The position numbers and the translations under genes are program-made. From assembly GCF_009905535.1 (NCBI RefSeq), contig NZ_JAAALA010000021.1, forward strand, positions 1 to 64,000: a stretch of 64,000 nt of DNA, written 5' to 3'. This document shows positions 9,299 through 19,118 of the stretch, piece by piece (position 1 is the first letter of the stretch; every line of letters begins with the position of its first letter). The DNA is from Caulobacter sp. SLTY. GTDB taxonomy: Bacteria; Pseudomonadota; Alphaproteobacteria; Caulobacterales; Caulobacteraceae. The notes beneath the pieces are model-generated. The model was given only the letters and a program-made list of their open reading frames with translations, was not told where the DNA came from and made no database searches.

Positions 9299-9308
9299 AA
9301 GGTTCGCG
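9260..9308. repeat. Left attachment site core (49-bp direct repeat, copy 1)
   Basis: Identical over 49 bp to 34715-34763; flanking bases differ at once on both sides. It covers the tRNA-Leu from its 5' end to the final base of the anticodon loop plus 10 bp of 5' flank. The sharp edge at the anticodon loop is typical of tyrosine-integrase crossover at that loop. Confidence 0.95.
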
Positions 9309-9481
9309 AAACCCCTTACGGGACGGGGCGAAATCGCGCCAGCGCAAAGAAAATGTGTCGCAGCACGACGGGAGCAAAAGGGAACGCAAAGCCAACGAAA
9401 TTGGGGCTTGGGAAGCTGCTGCGTCACACCTACGGCACAATTTGTGCCGGTTTGTTCGCAGCCCGCGGGTTGGCTCGCGAG
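9309..9481. other. Left end of island, non-coding, with palindrome
   Basis: 173 bp between the left repeat and the WYL gene. It contains a perfect 17-bp palindrome, CGGCACAA-T-TTGTGCCG (9433-9449), which may be a recombinase/excisionase arm site, an operator or a terminator stem. It must also supply the promoter now driving tRNA-Leu leftward; only a weak TAAGGG (9313-9318, minus strand) is at the expected spacing and no good -35 is visible. Confidence 0.5.
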
Positions 9482-10462
9482 CTATCCGGCGGACCTTGCA
9501 AGCCGGTCGATCTCATCCCGGTAGAGCGCCTTTAGACTCTCCGGAGCCTCGATGGTGATCGCGCCGCGCCAGGTGAATAGGTGCCAGCACAGCTCCAGCT
9601 GACCACCGACTCGCAGGTGAATGAGGACGCTGCCGTCCGCCTGAGGCTCCAGACGTTGGCTCGGATGGAAGCGGAAGGACCGGGCCCGGTCGGCCGCATC
9701 AGGCTCGACCCTCAGAACGATGTCCTCCGGCTCCTCCTGGAAGACACCGAACGACCGTTCCGAGTAGGCCGCCAGGTCGAAGTCCGCCGGCGCTTCCGCC
9801 TTGGCAGCCTCGACGCGCGCCGCCGAAATACGATCCAGGCGCCAAAGGACAACCTCTGGTCGCTCCGCCTGCCGGCCGACCAGATAGTAGACTGAACCAA
9901 AGAGCAGGCCGCAGGGATCAACCAATCGACGCGTGGCCGGTTCGCCTTCTGTGGAGGCGTACAGGAAGCTCACTTTCTGGAGGGCCAGCAACCCCTGCCG
10001 CAGGGTCCGAAGCGTTTGCTCGCACTCCCCTGGACGCGGCCCGGGCCGGAGCGCGATCCGCTCCGCCATCGCTAGCGCCTCGACGTCAGGCGCCAGCCGG
10101 CGGCGAAGGTCAGACTTGAGTCGGCCTTGGATACGACCGGCCAGGGTCGTGAGGTTCTTCGCGCGGGAGGCTTGGCCGTCCTGTTCCGCCGTTTGGGCGC
10201 TGAGCGTCAGATCGGCCAGTTCCTCGGCTGTCGGGACGTCCATGAAGGCGTCCAGCCCGCCTCTCAGCACGAACCGCTTCCCTCGGCCCTCACGAACTTC
10301 CTCGACTTGCGGAAAGAGCTCCCGCACTGCGTCACGCATTCTTTCGGCGGTCCGCCGGTCAACGGAGAACTCCTGGGCAATCTCCTCAAGCGAGACCCCA
10401 TCGGCGGAGGACGCCATCCGGCGCGCCAGCTGAATGATCAGGACAGCTTTTTCCAGCCTCAC
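9482..10462 (-). CDS. WYL-domain transcriptional regulator (YafY-like)
   Basis: 326 aa. An N-terminal helix-turn-helix (about residues 5-60: SLEEIAQEFSVDRRTAERMRD) is followed by a WYL ligand-binding domain (about residues 150-230; LLFGSVYYLVGRQ and VVLWRLDRIS) and a WCX-like C-terminus. WYL regulators often control defence loci and respond to nucleic acids or nucleotides. GTG start with GGAG 7 nt upstream. It is the last gene of a leftward cassette that may continue from the restriction operon, and probably regulates island genes; the target site is unknown. Confidence 0.85.
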   Translation of the reverse strand: MRLEKAVLIIQLARRMASSADGVSLEEIAQEFSVDRRTAERMRDAVRELFPQVEEVREGRGKRFVLRGGLDAFMDVPTAEELADLTLSAQTAEQDGQASRAKNLTTLAGRIQGRLKSDLRRRLAPDVEALAMAERIALRPGPRPGECEQTLRTLRQGLLALQKVSFLYASTEGEPATRRLVDPCGLLFGSVYYLVGRQAERPEVVLWRLDRISAARVEAAKAEAPADFDLAAYSERSFGVFQEEPEDIVLRVEPDAADRARSFRFHPSQRLEPQADGSVLIHLRVGGQLELCWHLFTWRGAITIEAPESLKALYRDEIDRLARSAG

Positions 10463-10516
10463 CGGTCGTCTCCAGCAACTACGACAGGACCGAGCGGCCA
10501 GAGGAGCGGATGCATC

Positions 10517-10990
10517 CTATTCCGCCAGAAGTCTGCGCTTCCTCACGGCAAACTCCTCCTCGGTCAGGATCCCCTTGTCCCTGAGATCCGCCAACTGCAG
10601 GAGCGAGTTGTGCAGATCGGCGGCCGGCTGGGCCGCGGGCTCCCGCGACGGGCCTCGCTTAAGGTTCTTGTAGACGCCCAAACCCGCACCGATCGTCGCG
10701 CCCACGACGGGCCCTATCAGCGGCACAGGTACGGCTACCGCCGCGCCGATCCCGGCGCCGATCGCGACATCTTTCGCCATGTCGGATCGAATAGCGGACT
10801 TCGCCAGCTTCCCCGCCTCGGCGCTCGCGTCGGTCGCGACCTGCTTGGTCCAGTCCATGGCGATCCGGGCATCTTCCCCGTCCACCTTTCCGTCGCCGTT
10901 CAGGTCACCGACCAAGGTCGCGGCCTTTGAGGCGGCGGAGCCCGCCGCTTGAGCCGCTTGGCCCAAGCCTTCACCAATCTTCTTGAACAT
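10517..10990 (-). CDS. Small membrane-associated protein with EF-hand-like and SHOCT motifs
   Basis: 157 aa, three parts. Residues about 28-40, DLNGDGKVDGEDA, form a calcium-loop pattern (DxNxDGxVDxxD) as in EF-hands and dockerins. Residues about 75-107 form a Gly/Ala/Val-rich hydrophobic stretch (GAGIGAAVAVPVPLIGPVVG) that could insert in a membrane like a glycine zipper. The last 25 residues, LADLRDKGILTEEEFAVRKR, match the SHOCT oligomerisation motif. A G-rich ribosome-binding site precedes the ATG. The layout (Ca-loop, membrane segment, SHOCT) suggests a membrane-perturbing or sensing component, but function is unknown. Confidence 0.75.
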   Translation of the reverse strand: MFKKIGEGLGQAAQAAGSAASKAATLVGDLNGDGKVDGEDARIAMDWTKQVATDASAEAGKLAKSAIRSDMAKDVAIGAGIGAAVAVPVPLIGPVVGATIGAGLGVYKNLKRGPSREPAAQPAADLHNSLLQLADLRDKGILTEEEFAVRKRRLLAE

Positions 10991-11076
10991 GCGTATTCCC
11001 CCCCAACTTTCAGAACTATATGCCGATTTCTTGCGGCTTGACCATTACGGGTAGCGCGGCAGACGAGGCCTAGAAC

Positions 11077-11643
11077 TCAGGCCAGCTGGGCGACCGTGGT
11101 GGAGAGCTCAATCGAGAGCGGGTGTTCTGGCGACAGCCTCTCAGAAAACACTCCGACCAACTCTCGATAGTACCAGACGGTCCCATCGCGACCGGCCTTG
11201 AAGCGCTGGAAGACGACGTCCCCAACCACCCTGCGATCAGCAACGATCGCACGGGCGTTGTGGAGTTTGTCGCAGGCCGAGACGAGGAGGACGTCGGCTG
11301 GCGCCTCCCTTAAGTGGGCGAGGTAAGCTTTCTTGCGGTCCCTCCAGGGCGCCTTGACGCCCGCGTCGTCGGGTACGCCATCAGTGCACCCCTCAACGAT
11401 CATGCCCACCCGCGGGCCGAAGCGCTCTCCGACCGCGTGCCGATGAACCTCGCCGCAGTCCTCGTTGACGTCATGCAGAAGCCCGGCGATCGCCTGATCC
11501 TCGTCCCCGCCATATTCCAGCACCAGGGAGCACACCCCCAAGAGGTGAGACAGGTAGGGTATGGTGGTCTGCTTCCGGACCTGGCCGTTGTGGGCTTCGG
11601 CCGCGTAGTCGAGCGCCTCGTGGAGGCGGGGAAATCTGTGCAT
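11077..11643 (-). CDS. HD-domain hydrolase of the RelA/SpoT hydrolase type (small alarmone hydrolase-like)
   Basis: 188 aa. The pattern AHNGQVRKQ (18-25), His33 in PYLSH, HDVNED (56-61, the HDxxED signature of (p)ppGpp hydrolases) and CDKLHNARA (about 122-130) follow the RSH hydrolase order, with no synthetase domain. This fits a stand-alone alarmone or nucleotide 3'-pyrophosphohydrolase using Mn2+. The start is the Met before HRFPRLHEAL; the longer frame upstream has unrelated sequence. No clear Shine-Dalgarno is visible. Located in a defence island beside an orphan gene, it may be an antitoxin-like or effector enzyme acting on signalling nucleotides. The substrate is inferred. Confidence 0.8.
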   Translation of the reverse strand: MHRFPRLHEALDYAAEAHNGQVRKQTTIPYLSHLLGVCSLVLEYGGDEDQAIAGLLHDVNEDCGEVHRHAVGERFGPRVGMIVEGCTDGVPDDAGVKAPWRDRKKAYLAHLREAPADVLLVSACDKLHNARAIVADRRVVGDVVFQRFKAGRDGTVWYYRELVGVFSERLSPEHPLSIELSTTVAQLA

Positions 11644-11701
11644 CAGTTTCTTTCGATTTGACCGCCCACTCGAAGTGGCGGCGATGTCTTGTGGACGAAA
11701 A

Positions 11702-12553
11702 CTAGAGGATCGCCTTCCCGACCGTACTCCAGGCCTCGAGAATGCCGCGATCCCCAAAGGGAAACTTGCCGGCGCGCCCCAGGAGCAGGCGGTCAATCAG
11801 CCACGCCAGCGTTGCGAGGTCCCGCTGGGTGTCCGTCTCAGAATACTGCTTTGGATCGCGGTTGATCGTCACTCGCTCGAAGGTGACTCTTCCCGGTTCC
11901 TCCCGGATGTCCGCGGCGTAGATCAACGCGCCAGTCCAGCTTCGACGAAACAACAGCTGGGCCCCTTTTCGATGGATGAACCATTTGTCTTCCATCTCCT
12001 CGGGAATGTAGCCGTTACGGATCAGGCAAGCGTCCAGCCCCTGGAAGGTCCGCTCGAAAGGAACCGTGATCCGCTCGTCTGGCATTGGGCCGTTCTTGCT
12101 GCCGAAACTCGCTTCAGTGGCGCCGGTGAAGATCGCTTCGTCCTTATCGCGAAAGATCTGGCTGACGACGTCCTCCATCGTCATTTGCCTTTTGTAACTC
12201 GATGGCGGAAAGGAGCGCTCGAGCAGGTCCGGCCAGTGCAGCCCGACCCAGGCCCGTGTCAGCGGCTCAAGGACCAGGCTTTCTCCGATCTGCCCACCAG
12301 CAGCGCCTTCCACGACCTTGAGCTCGAGGCGTGAGCCAGATCGCGAAATCACCCGAAAGAGCCCCTCAATCAAGGCGGGTCCAGACGGCTGCAAGGGCGC
12401 CACCAGGGACAGTTTGACTGTGCCTTTCCCTGCCTGCAGAGGCTCGAAATCTAGAACGAACGCAGGGCTGGCTGCCCAGCGATCAGGCCGCGCCGGTGTT
12501 GCTGTTAGGCCAAACCACCGGCGGATTTCTAATGTGAACACCGCCAACCCCAC
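11702..12553 (-). CDS. Hypothetical protein with EDKWF/RSWTG segment
   Basis: 283 aa if translated from the GTG used here; no Shine-Dalgarno supports that start and a GTG four codons later is equally possible. No enzyme motif is recognised. The C-terminal half has a distinctive block, MEDKWFIHRKG, then FRRSWTGALIYAADI, then TQRDLATLAWLIDRLLLG, which I recall only from uncharacterised proteins. The N-terminal half is beta-rich in appearance. It lies 58 bp upstream of the RSH-type HD gene on the same strand and 96 bp downstream of hsdR, so it could be co-transcribed with either. Confidence 0.65.
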   Translation of the reverse strand: MGLAVFTLEIRRWFGLTATPARPDRWAASPAFVLDFEPLQAGKGTVKLSLVAPLQPSGPALIEGLFRVISRSGSRLELKVVEGAAGGQIGESLVLEPLTRAWVGLHWPDLLERSFPPSSYKRQMTMEDVVSQIFRDKDEAIFTGATEASFGSKNGPMPDERITVPFERTFQGLDACLIRNGYIPEEMEDKWFIHRKGAQLLFRRSWTGALIYAADIREEPGRVTFERVTINRDPKQYSETDTQRDLATLAWLIDRLLLGRAGKFPFGDRGILEAWSTVGKAIL

Positions 12554-12649
12554 TTTCGAGACAAAGAGCTATCAACTCGAAACGACAAAGTCGGTCGGGT
12601 GACCATTGCGGTTCAGAGCTGCCATCGATCAGCGCCCCCTCCCCCAGTC

Positions 12650-15600
12650 TTACAGCTCGCGCAGAAGCACCTCAGCCTGCGCCAGCACCGTCTGCACCGC
12701 CGCGTCCGACAAATCCGGCGGGTAGCCGTACTTCTTGAGGGTCCTCTTCACCAGGACACGCATCCTGGCCCGCGCGCCCTCTCGCTGGTGCCAATCAACC
12801 GTTGCATTGTTGCGAAGCTGTTCCAGCAGTTCGTGCGCGATCAGCCGCAGGGTCTCGCTGCCCATGGCCTCGACGGCGCTCTCGTTCTCAGCGAGGGCGT
12901 CGTAGAAGGCCACCTCTTCGGGTGACAGTCCCTGTTCCTCCCCGCGAGCCCGGGCGGCCTTCAGGTCCTTGGCCAGTTCGATCAGCTCGTTGATCATCTC
13001 GACGGCTGACAGGGCGCCGGCGTGATACCGCTTCACGGCGTCTTCCAGGCGCTTTGAGAAGGACCGGCTTTCGACGACGTTGGTCCGCATCCGGCTGCTG
13101 ATCTCGCCGGCCAGCAGTTTCTTCAGCGCCTCGAGAGCCAGGTTCTTCTTCTCCATCCCCTGGATCTCGAGGAGGAACTCCTCGGACAGGATGGAGATGT
13201 CCGGTGTGGTGATCCCGGCCACCTTCAGGACGTCGATGATCTCCGCCGAGGCGACGGCCCTGTCGATCAGTTGCTGCACCGCCAGGGTCTTGTCGGCCAT
13301 GCTCAGCTTGCCGGTGGCGGTGCTCTTGGCGATGGCCGCCCGCACCGCCTGGAAGAAGCCGATCTCGTCGCGCACCTCGCGGGCGTCGTCGCTCGCCGAC
13401 GCGAGCGCGTAGGCGCGGGTGAGCTCCAGCACCAGGTCGAGATAGCGCCGGTGCGCCTTCTTCTTGTCCTCGGGGGACTGGGCCCTGGCGGCCTCGGTCT
13501 CCGCCCACTTGAGCACCCAGTCGATGGCGCCGGCCAGGCACTTCAGCCGCTCCATCGGCTGGCCATGGATGCCGGCCGAGTAGTCGAAGCCGTGGAAGAT
13601 GCCGCAGACGATCTCGTACCGCTCCAGCATCGCCGCCACCGCGGCCTCCTCGTCGATGCCGGTCTTCTCCTGATCGGACTCCGTGTAATCGCCGAGCGCC
13701 TTTTTCAGGTTGGTTGCGATGCCGATGTAGTCAACCACCAGCCCGCCGGGCTTGTCGCGGAACACCCGGTTCACCCGGGCGATCGCCTGCATCAGGCCAT
13801 GCCCGCGCATGGGCTTGTCGACGTACATGGTGTTCATGCAGGGGGCGTCGAAGCCGGTCAGCCACATGTCCCGCACCAGAACCAGCTTCAGCGGGTCGTT
13901 CGGGTCCCGAGCCCGCTTGGCCAAGCCGTCGCGGCGGCGCTTGTTGCCGATGTGCTGCTGCCATTCGGGCGGGTCAGAAGCAGCCCCGGTCATCACCACC
14001 TTGATGGCGCCGGCCGCGTCGTCTTCCGAATGCCAGTCAGGCCGCAGCGCGACGATCTCGTTGTAGAGCGCCACGCAGATGCGCCGGCTCATGCACACGG
14101 CCATGGCCTTGCCGTCCATAGCGTCCAGCCGCGCCTCAAGGTGCTGCACGAGGTCGGCGGCGATCTGGGTCAGCCGTTTCTCGGACCCCACCAGCGCCTC
14201 GACCGTGGACCACTTGGCCTTCGCCTTCTCGGCCTCGGTCTGGGTCTCGTCCTCAATGAGCGCCTCGACCTCCGCGTCGATCTTCGGCTTCTCGTCCTCG
14301 TTCAGCTCGATGCGGGCCAGCCGGCTCTCATAGTAGATCGGCACCGTCGCGCCGTCCTCGACGGCGCGGCTGATGTCGTAGACGTCGATGTATTGGCCGA
14401 AGATCGCCGGGGTGTTGACGTCTACCGCCTCGATCGGCGTGCCGGTAAAGCCGATGAAGGAGGCGTTCGGCATCGCCTGGCGAATGTAGTGGGCATAGCC
14501 GTAGCGGCGCACACCGGTCTTCGCATCGAGCCGGGCGTCGAAACCGTATTGGCTGCGGTGGGCCTCGTCGGCCATGACAATCACGTTGCGGCGGTCGGTC
14601 AGCTCCGGGAAACTCTCCTCCCCGCGCTCGGGCGAGAACTTCTGCACGGTGGTGAAGATCACCCCGCCGGCATTGCGCGCCAGCAGGCGCCGCAGGTCCT
14701 CGCGACCGTCCGCCTGCTCGGGGTTCTGGCGCAGCAGGTCCCTGCAAAGGCTGAAGGTCGCGGCCAGCTGGTCGTCCAGGTCGTTGCGGTCGGTTAGCAC
14801 GACTATGGTGGGGTTCTCGAGCTCGGGCGTCTTGACCACCAGGCCCGCAAAGAAGGCCATCAGGAAGCTCTTGCCAGACCCTTGCGTGTGCCAGATCACC
14901 CCGATCTTGCGGTCGCCGTCCGGGCGGCTGGCGGCAATAGCCTCGCGCACGGCCTTTCGGGCGCCGTGGAACTGATGATAGCCGGCGATGATCTTGAAGG
15001 GCCCGGAGCCCGCGTCGCCGAAGACGATGAAATCGCGGATCAGCGCCAGAAAATGCTCCCGATCGAACACCCCGCGCAACAGGGTTTCCAGCTCGGGCTC
15101 GCCGCGGTGGGCGAAGTCCTCGCCGGTCACCGTCCGCCACGGCATGAACCGTTCCTTGTCGGCGGTCAGGCTGCCGATGCGCGCCTCGATACCGTCGGAG
15201 GTCACCAGCACGGCATTGCTGCGGAAAAGTTTCGGGATCTGCAGGCGGTAGGTCTGCAGCTGGCTGAAGGCGTCGTCGATTGTCGCGTTCTCGGCAGCCG
15301 CGTTCTTCAACTCCAGCACCGCCAGCGGCAGGCCGTTGACGAAGGCGATCAGATCTGGGCGCCGGTTGTGGTGGCCTTCGACCACGGTGAACTGGTTGAC
15401 CACCAGCCAGTCGTTCGCGGCCACATTGTCGAGATCGATCAGCCAAACCCGGCCGCCGGTAATGGCGCCGTTGGCGGCCCGATACTCCACCGGCACGCCG
15501 TCGGTGATCAGCCGGTGCAGGCGGCGGTTCTCCTCGACCAGGGACCCCGTCTCGCTGGTCAGGACCTGGCGGATGGCCTCGCTCCGCGCGCCCTCCGGGA

Positions 15601-15784
15601 TCAGCGGATTGAGCTCGGCGACGGCCCTCTCCAGCCGCTTGAGAAGAACCACGTCGGAAAAGGCGGCGCGCTGCGGCGCGGGGCCGTCCGGGGCGATGGC
15701 CGAGCCGGGAAGGAAAAGCCAACCGAGGTCCTTCAGGATCTCGATGCCGGCCTGTTCGACGATGTCTTCGGAGAAGCCGCTCAT
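12650..15784 (-). CDS. hsdR: Type I restriction enzyme, R (endonuclease/translocase) subunit
   Basis: 1044 aa from ATG. The PD-(D/E)xK nuclease core RRPDLIAF...AVLELKN lies at about residues 142-160. The helicase module follows with Walker A TQGSGKS, the DEAD-box variant DEAHRSQYG, and GFTGTPIE (motif III-like). A long helical C-terminus for assembly with the methylase core ends the protein. It cleaves after ATP-driven translocation from an unmodified site. Its ATG overlaps the mcrC stop (ATGA), so expression is translationally coupled to mcrC. It is the last gene of a six-gene chain starting at hsdM, with mcrBC placed between hsdS and hsdR. Confidence 0.95.
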   Translation of the reverse strand: MSGFSEDIVEQAGIEILKDLGWLFLPGSAIAPDGPAPQRAAFSDVVLLKRLERAVAELNPLIPEGARSEAIRQVLTSETGSLVEENRRLHRLITDGVPVEYRAANGAITGGRVWLIDLDNVAANDWLVVNQFTVVEGHHNRRPDLIAFVNGLPLAVLELKNAAAENATIDDAFSQLQTYRLQIPKLFRSNAVLVTSDGIEARIGSLTADKERFMPWRTVTGEDFAHRGEPELETLLRGVFDREHFLALIRDFIVFGDAGSGPFKIIAGYHQFHGARKAVREAIAASRPDGDRKIGVIWHTQGSGKSFLMAFFAGLVVKTPELENPTIVVLTDRNDLDDQLAATFSLCRDLLRQNPEQADGREDLRRLLARNAGGVIFTTVQKFSPERGEESFPELTDRRNVIVMADEAHRSQYGFDARLDAKTGVRRYGYAHYIRQAMPNASFIGFTGTPIEAVDVNTPAIFGQYIDVYDISRAVEDGATVPIYYESRLARIELNEDEKPKIDAEVEALIEDETQTEAEKAKAKWSTVEALVGSEKRLTQIAADLVQHLEARLDAMDGKAMAVCMSRRICVALYNEIVALRPDWHSEDDAAGAIKVVMTGAASDPPEWQQHIGNKRRRDGLAKRARDPNDPLKLVLVRDMWLTGFDAPCMNTMYVDKPMRGHGLMQAIARVNRVFRDKPGGLVVDYIGIATNLKKALGDYTESDQEKTGIDEEAAVAAMLERYEIVCGIFHGFDYSAGIHGQPMERLKCLAGAIDWVLKWAETEAARAQSPEDKKKAHRRYLDLVLELTRAYALASASDDAREVRDEIGFFQAVRAAIAKSTATGKLSMADKTLAVQQLIDRAVASAEIIDVLKVAGITTPDISILSEEFLLEIQGMEKKNLALEALKKLLAGEISSRMRTNVVESRSFSKRLEDAVKRYHAGALSAVEMINELIELAKDLKAARARGEEQGLSPEEVAFYDALAENESAVEAMGSETLRLIAHELLEQLRNNATVDWHQREGARARMRVLVKRTLKKYGYPPDLSDAAVQTVLAQAEVLLREL

Positions 15785-16908
15785 ACCGCGCCCCCCAGCG
15801 CCAAACCCAACAGGCGGCCGCGAATATCGGCCGACGAGGCGGCCAAGTCCACGGTGGCGATCCGGATGCGGTGCTTCTGGATCACCGCCCACTCGTCGAT
15901 CCGGCAGTTGACGGCCGGATAGAGCAGCACCCCCTCCGCCGCGTCGGCCAGGTCATGCCCCTGCCCCGCCTGCGTCTGGAGATAGGCGTAGAGCTGGTAG
16001 AGGTGGCCGCTTTTGAAGACCTCCTTGTCGAAGGCGTTGCGGGACAGGGCGTCGGCGAACTTGGTCTCGACCACCACCCGCCGTCCCGGCGGTCCCACCT
16101 TCTGCAGCACGACGTCGGCGTTCATGCCCGGCAGCCAGTAGGCCATTCCGTCGCTCTGGTCGGCGACGGCCCAGCTGAGCGCTTTCTGCGGCGACACCGT
16201 CCAGCCGTCGCGCCCCTGCAGCTCGCAACGATAGAAGCCGGCCACCGCCCGCTCGAAGATGCGGCGAAGCAGCTTCTCGTCCCGCTCCAGCCGGGTGGTC
16301 CGGTCGTCGCCTTCCGTCTCGCTCGGCAGCACCAGGTCGAGCGCCAGTTCGGCGACCTTGACCATCAGCCGATCCTCGGCGTCGTGCCGGGCGATCTGGT
16401 CGCGGGCCAGCTCTGATCGGGACGGCCGGGCCGGCCCCACGCCCTGCTCCTCCAACTGGCGGGCGAGGCTCCGGCAACGGCGGGCCAAGTCGCGGTCGCG
16501 CACCTGCGGCCCCATCCGCTCCAGGGCCACCCGCACCAGCCGGTTTCGCGGCGTGTCGCAGGTCAGGTCTTCGAAGCGGCAGGCCACCTCCCCCCGGTTC
16601 AACAGCTGGCCGGCCTCGGTCCTCAGCCAGTCGATGCGGCCACGGACCCGATTGAGCACAGCGGCGCGCGGCTCATAGGCCCGGGACAGGTTCTTACGCA
16701 GCCGCCGCTCCACCACCCAGGCCAGCAGCCGAGCCAGAAGCTCCGGCAGGTCCGCGGCCTCGTCGGCCAACCCGTCGAAACGGTCGCCGAACGCGGCCAG
16801 GTCGGCGGCGTACATCAGCAGCAGCCAGAGGTTACGGACGGGGATGCCGACATGACTGCGCCAGACGGGCGCCTCAGCCTCCGCGACGGCGGCGCCCAAG
16901 GGGGTCAC
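15781..16908 (-). CDS. mcrC: McrC-like component of a type IV (modified-DNA) restriction system
   Basis: 375 aa. The N-terminal part ([13 protein letters not shown]...) is the McrC signature region. The C-terminal third holds a PD-(D/E)xK nuclease: Asp in MNADVVLQ and the E-x-K of VVVETKF (about residues 262-283). McrC is the nuclease partner that docks on the McrB hexamer and stimulates its GTPase. GTG start overlapping the mcrB stop as GTGA; its own stop overlaps hsdR as ATGA. Canonical McrBC acts on methylated cytosines; the modification recognised here cannot be read from McrC. Confidence 0.9.
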   Translation of the reverse strand: MTPLGAAVAEAEAPVWRSHVGIPVRNLWLLLMYAADLAAFGDRFDGLADEAADLPELLARLLAWVVERRLRKNLSRAYEPRAAVLNRVRGRIDWLRTEAGQLLNRGEVACRFEDLTCDTPRNRLVRVALERMGPQVRDRDLARRCRSLARQLEEQGVGPARPSRSELARDQIARHDAEDRLMVKVAELALDLVLPSETEGDDRTTRLERDEKLLRRIFERAVAGFYRCELQGRDGWTVSPQKALSWAVADQSDGMAYWLPGMNADVVLQKVGPPGRRVVVETKFADALSRNAFDKEVFKSGHLYQLYAYLQTQAGQGHDLADAAEGVLLYPAVNCRIDEWAVIQKHRIRIATVDLAASSADIRGRLLGLALGGAV

Positions 16909-19118
16909 ACCGGCGCCCGAAGCTTGGTCTTCTCCTCGCGGGCCAGCTTCTCGTCATCATACCAGTACTCGTCGAGCAGCGGGGCGATCTCGGTCTCGAC
17001 CACGGCCTTGAACCAGCCGCTCCAGTCCTCGACGCCGGCTTTGGGCGGGGTGACGAAGCTGTGGCCGATACAGAACTGCGACCGCAGTCGGTTATCAGCT
17101 GCGATGACGCCGTTGAGGCTATCCAGCCGCGACTGAATGGTGGCGACCAGGCTCTCGGGCGCCCCCGAAGCGAGACACCACCCCTTCCAGGCGTCGTTGA
17201 GGGCCGGCGCCAAGGTGCGGAAGGCGAACCGGCGGCGAAGGGCCAGATCGACCAGGGCCAGCGATCGGTCGGCCAGGTTCATGGTGCCGATGATGTGCAG
17301 GTTGGGCGGGATGTGGACCCGCTCGTCGGAGGTGCGCGGATAGGCAAGCCGCAGCGCCTCCCCCGGTACCCGTTTGTCGGCCTCCAGCAGGGTCAGCAAC
17401 TCCCCAAGGATCTGCGCCGGGTTGCCCCGATTGATCTCCTCAATGACCAGAACGAAATCCTCGTCGGGCCTTGCGAGGGCGGCAGCGACGCATTCGAGGA
17501 AGACGCCATCCGCCAGCCTCAGTCCGCCCTGCCCGTCCTCGCCGGCGTAGGGCCGCCAGCCCCTGACGAAGTCCTCGTAGGACAGGGAAGGCTGGAACTG
17601 CACGGCGAGAACGCGGCCCGGGTCCTTGGCGCCGGCGAGGGCGTAGCCAAGCCGCCGGGCCAGCCAGGTCTTGCCGGTGCCGGGCGGTCCCTGAAGCACC
17701 AGGTTTTTCTTGTGCCGCAACAGGGCCAGCATCGCCTGGAGCTCAGCCTCCGGCAGGAAACAGCCGTCGGCGATAATGTCCGCCACGCCGTAGGGCGTAA
17801 CCTCCTCAGGGTCCAAGCGAAACGGCTCGTCCTCCTCGAACCCCACGTCCGCCGCCTGATCCTCGATAGGCAGCGTCCAGCGGGCCTCGAAGTCCTCAGG
17901 CAGGGCGGCCGCGTAGTCCTCGCCGTCCTCGGTCAGGAACAGCCGCTTGAGCCCATTGACCGTTCGACCCTCGGCGAGGCCCGTCGCCTCGAGCCAGAGG
18001 ATCAGCTGGGTGGCCGCGCGCGACGTCTTCCGGGTCTTGAACAGATCCCGCAGCTCGGCCGCCAGCACCAGCTGCTCTATCCCCTTCGGCTGGGCCGCCA
18101 GGCGCTTGAGCAGATGACCGACGCCGAAGACCCGACCGATCAGGGGCGCGCGCAGCAGGTGCGCCGGTTGACTGGAGGCCAGCACCTCGGTCCCCCTGGG
18201 GGTGGGACGATAGCCGCCGTCCGACAGCTGGATAAGGCCAAGGCCGCCCATGGCCTGCGAGATCACGCTGGGCGCGCTGCTCTGGGACTTGAGGTTCGGC
18301 GCCTCCCGACCGATCACATCGATCAGATCAGCCCGGCTGAGCCCCTGCTCGCATTCGCGGAGCATGGCGACCAGCAGTGGCACGTTGTAACCGACGTAGG
18401 TCAGGCTGCGCCGCTGGGCCACCGCCGGCAGCAGCGACAGCGCCGGCAGATCGACGGGCTCGCGGCCGACACCGACCGTCTCCTCCGCGCCGGGATCGGG
18501 CGCCCCGAAGGTCTTCTCCCACAGGAACCAGCTGAACATCGCGTGGTCGACGTCCTCGCCGTCCAGGCCTTGCAGCGCCTCCCGGAGCCGCTCCCGGATC
18601 AGCGGGTTCTGGCCGATCCAGTTGGTCGGGGCCTTGCCGGCTCCGACCAGGCCCTGGACCTGATAGGTGCGCCGGTCGTCCATCAGACAGGTCATGTGGT
18701 GCGGGAACAGAGCCGCCAGAAGCCGGGCGATGCGCGCCCGTGGGCGCTTGGCGGTGTACCTGGGCCGCACCCGTTCGAGGATCGAGTCGTAAGCCCGTTG
18801 CAGCGCCATGGCCGCCGATTGCGGTTCGTCCGGCAGGCCGGCGTCACGGAGTTCCAGCAGATAGCCGGCGACTTCGGCGTCCTCATAGGCGCCGGCGACC
18901 GACACCGAACTGCCGGGGCCGATACCGCTGACCCCACCGGACTCCCAGAGCTGGCGCTGGAAGTCGGCGGGAAACCAGTCTTGCTCCTTCGCCTGTTGAA
19001 CGAAGGCGACCTGCTCGGCGTAGTTCGCCCGCCACTTCTTGGCCCAGTCATCTCCGTAGACCACCTTGAACTCGGCATAGAGTTGGCGAAGGGCGGCGGT
19101 GTCCAGGTGTTGGGTCAC
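16905..19118 (-). CDS. mcrB: McrB-like AAA+ NTPase of a type IV restriction system
   Basis: 737 aa. The C-terminal AAA+ motor has Walker A GPPGTGKTW (about residue 478), Walker B VLVIEEINRGN, and MNLADRSLALVDLALRRRF (sensor 1 and arginine finger), typical of the McrB clade. The first 450 residues are not the short E. coli DNA-binding domain but a long region with winged-helix-like segments (SRADLIDVIG; TSRAATQLILWLEATGL), probably the specificity part. GTG start overlapping the preceding orphan gene as GTGA. The target modification is unknown. Confidence 0.88.
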   Translation of the reverse strand: MTQHLDTAALRQLYAEFKVVYGDDWAKKWRANYAEQVAFVQQAKEQDWFPADFQRQLWESGGVSGIGPGSSVSVAGAYEDAEVAGYLLELRDAGLPDEPQSAAMALQRAYDSILERVRPRYTAKRPRARIARLLAALFPHHMTCLMDDRRTYQVQGLVGAGKAPTNWIGQNPLIRERLREALQGLDGEDVDHAMFSWFLWEKTFGAPDPGAEETVGVGREPVDLPALSLLPAVAQRRSLTYVGYNVPLLVAMLRECEQGLSRADLIDVIGREAPNLKSQSSAPSVISQAMGGLGLIQLSDGGYRPTPRGTEVLASSQPAHLLRAPLIGRVFGVGHLLKRLAAQPKGIEQLVLAAELRDLFKTRKTSRAATQLILWLEATGLAEGRTVNGLKRLFLTEDGEDYAAALPEDFEARWTLPIEDQAADVGFEEDEPFRLDPEEVTPYGVADIIADGCFLPEAELQAMLALLRHKKNLVLQGPPGTGKTWLARRLGYALAGAKDPGRVLAVQFQPSLSYEDFVRGWRPYAGEDGQGGLRLADGVFLECVAAALARPDEDFVLVIEEINRGNPAQILGELLTLLEADKRVPGEALRLAYPRTSDERVHIPPNLHIIGTMNLADRSLALVDLALRRRFAFRTLAPALNDAWKGWCLASGAPESLVATIQSRLDSLNGVIAADNRLRSQFCIGHSFVTPPKAGVEDWSGWFKAVVETEIAPLLDEYWYDDEKLAREEKTKLRAPV

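Noticed and set aside
13271..14797. 508-codon frame on the plus strand within hsdR
   Set aside because: Shadow of hsdR; no domain and no ribosome-binding site.
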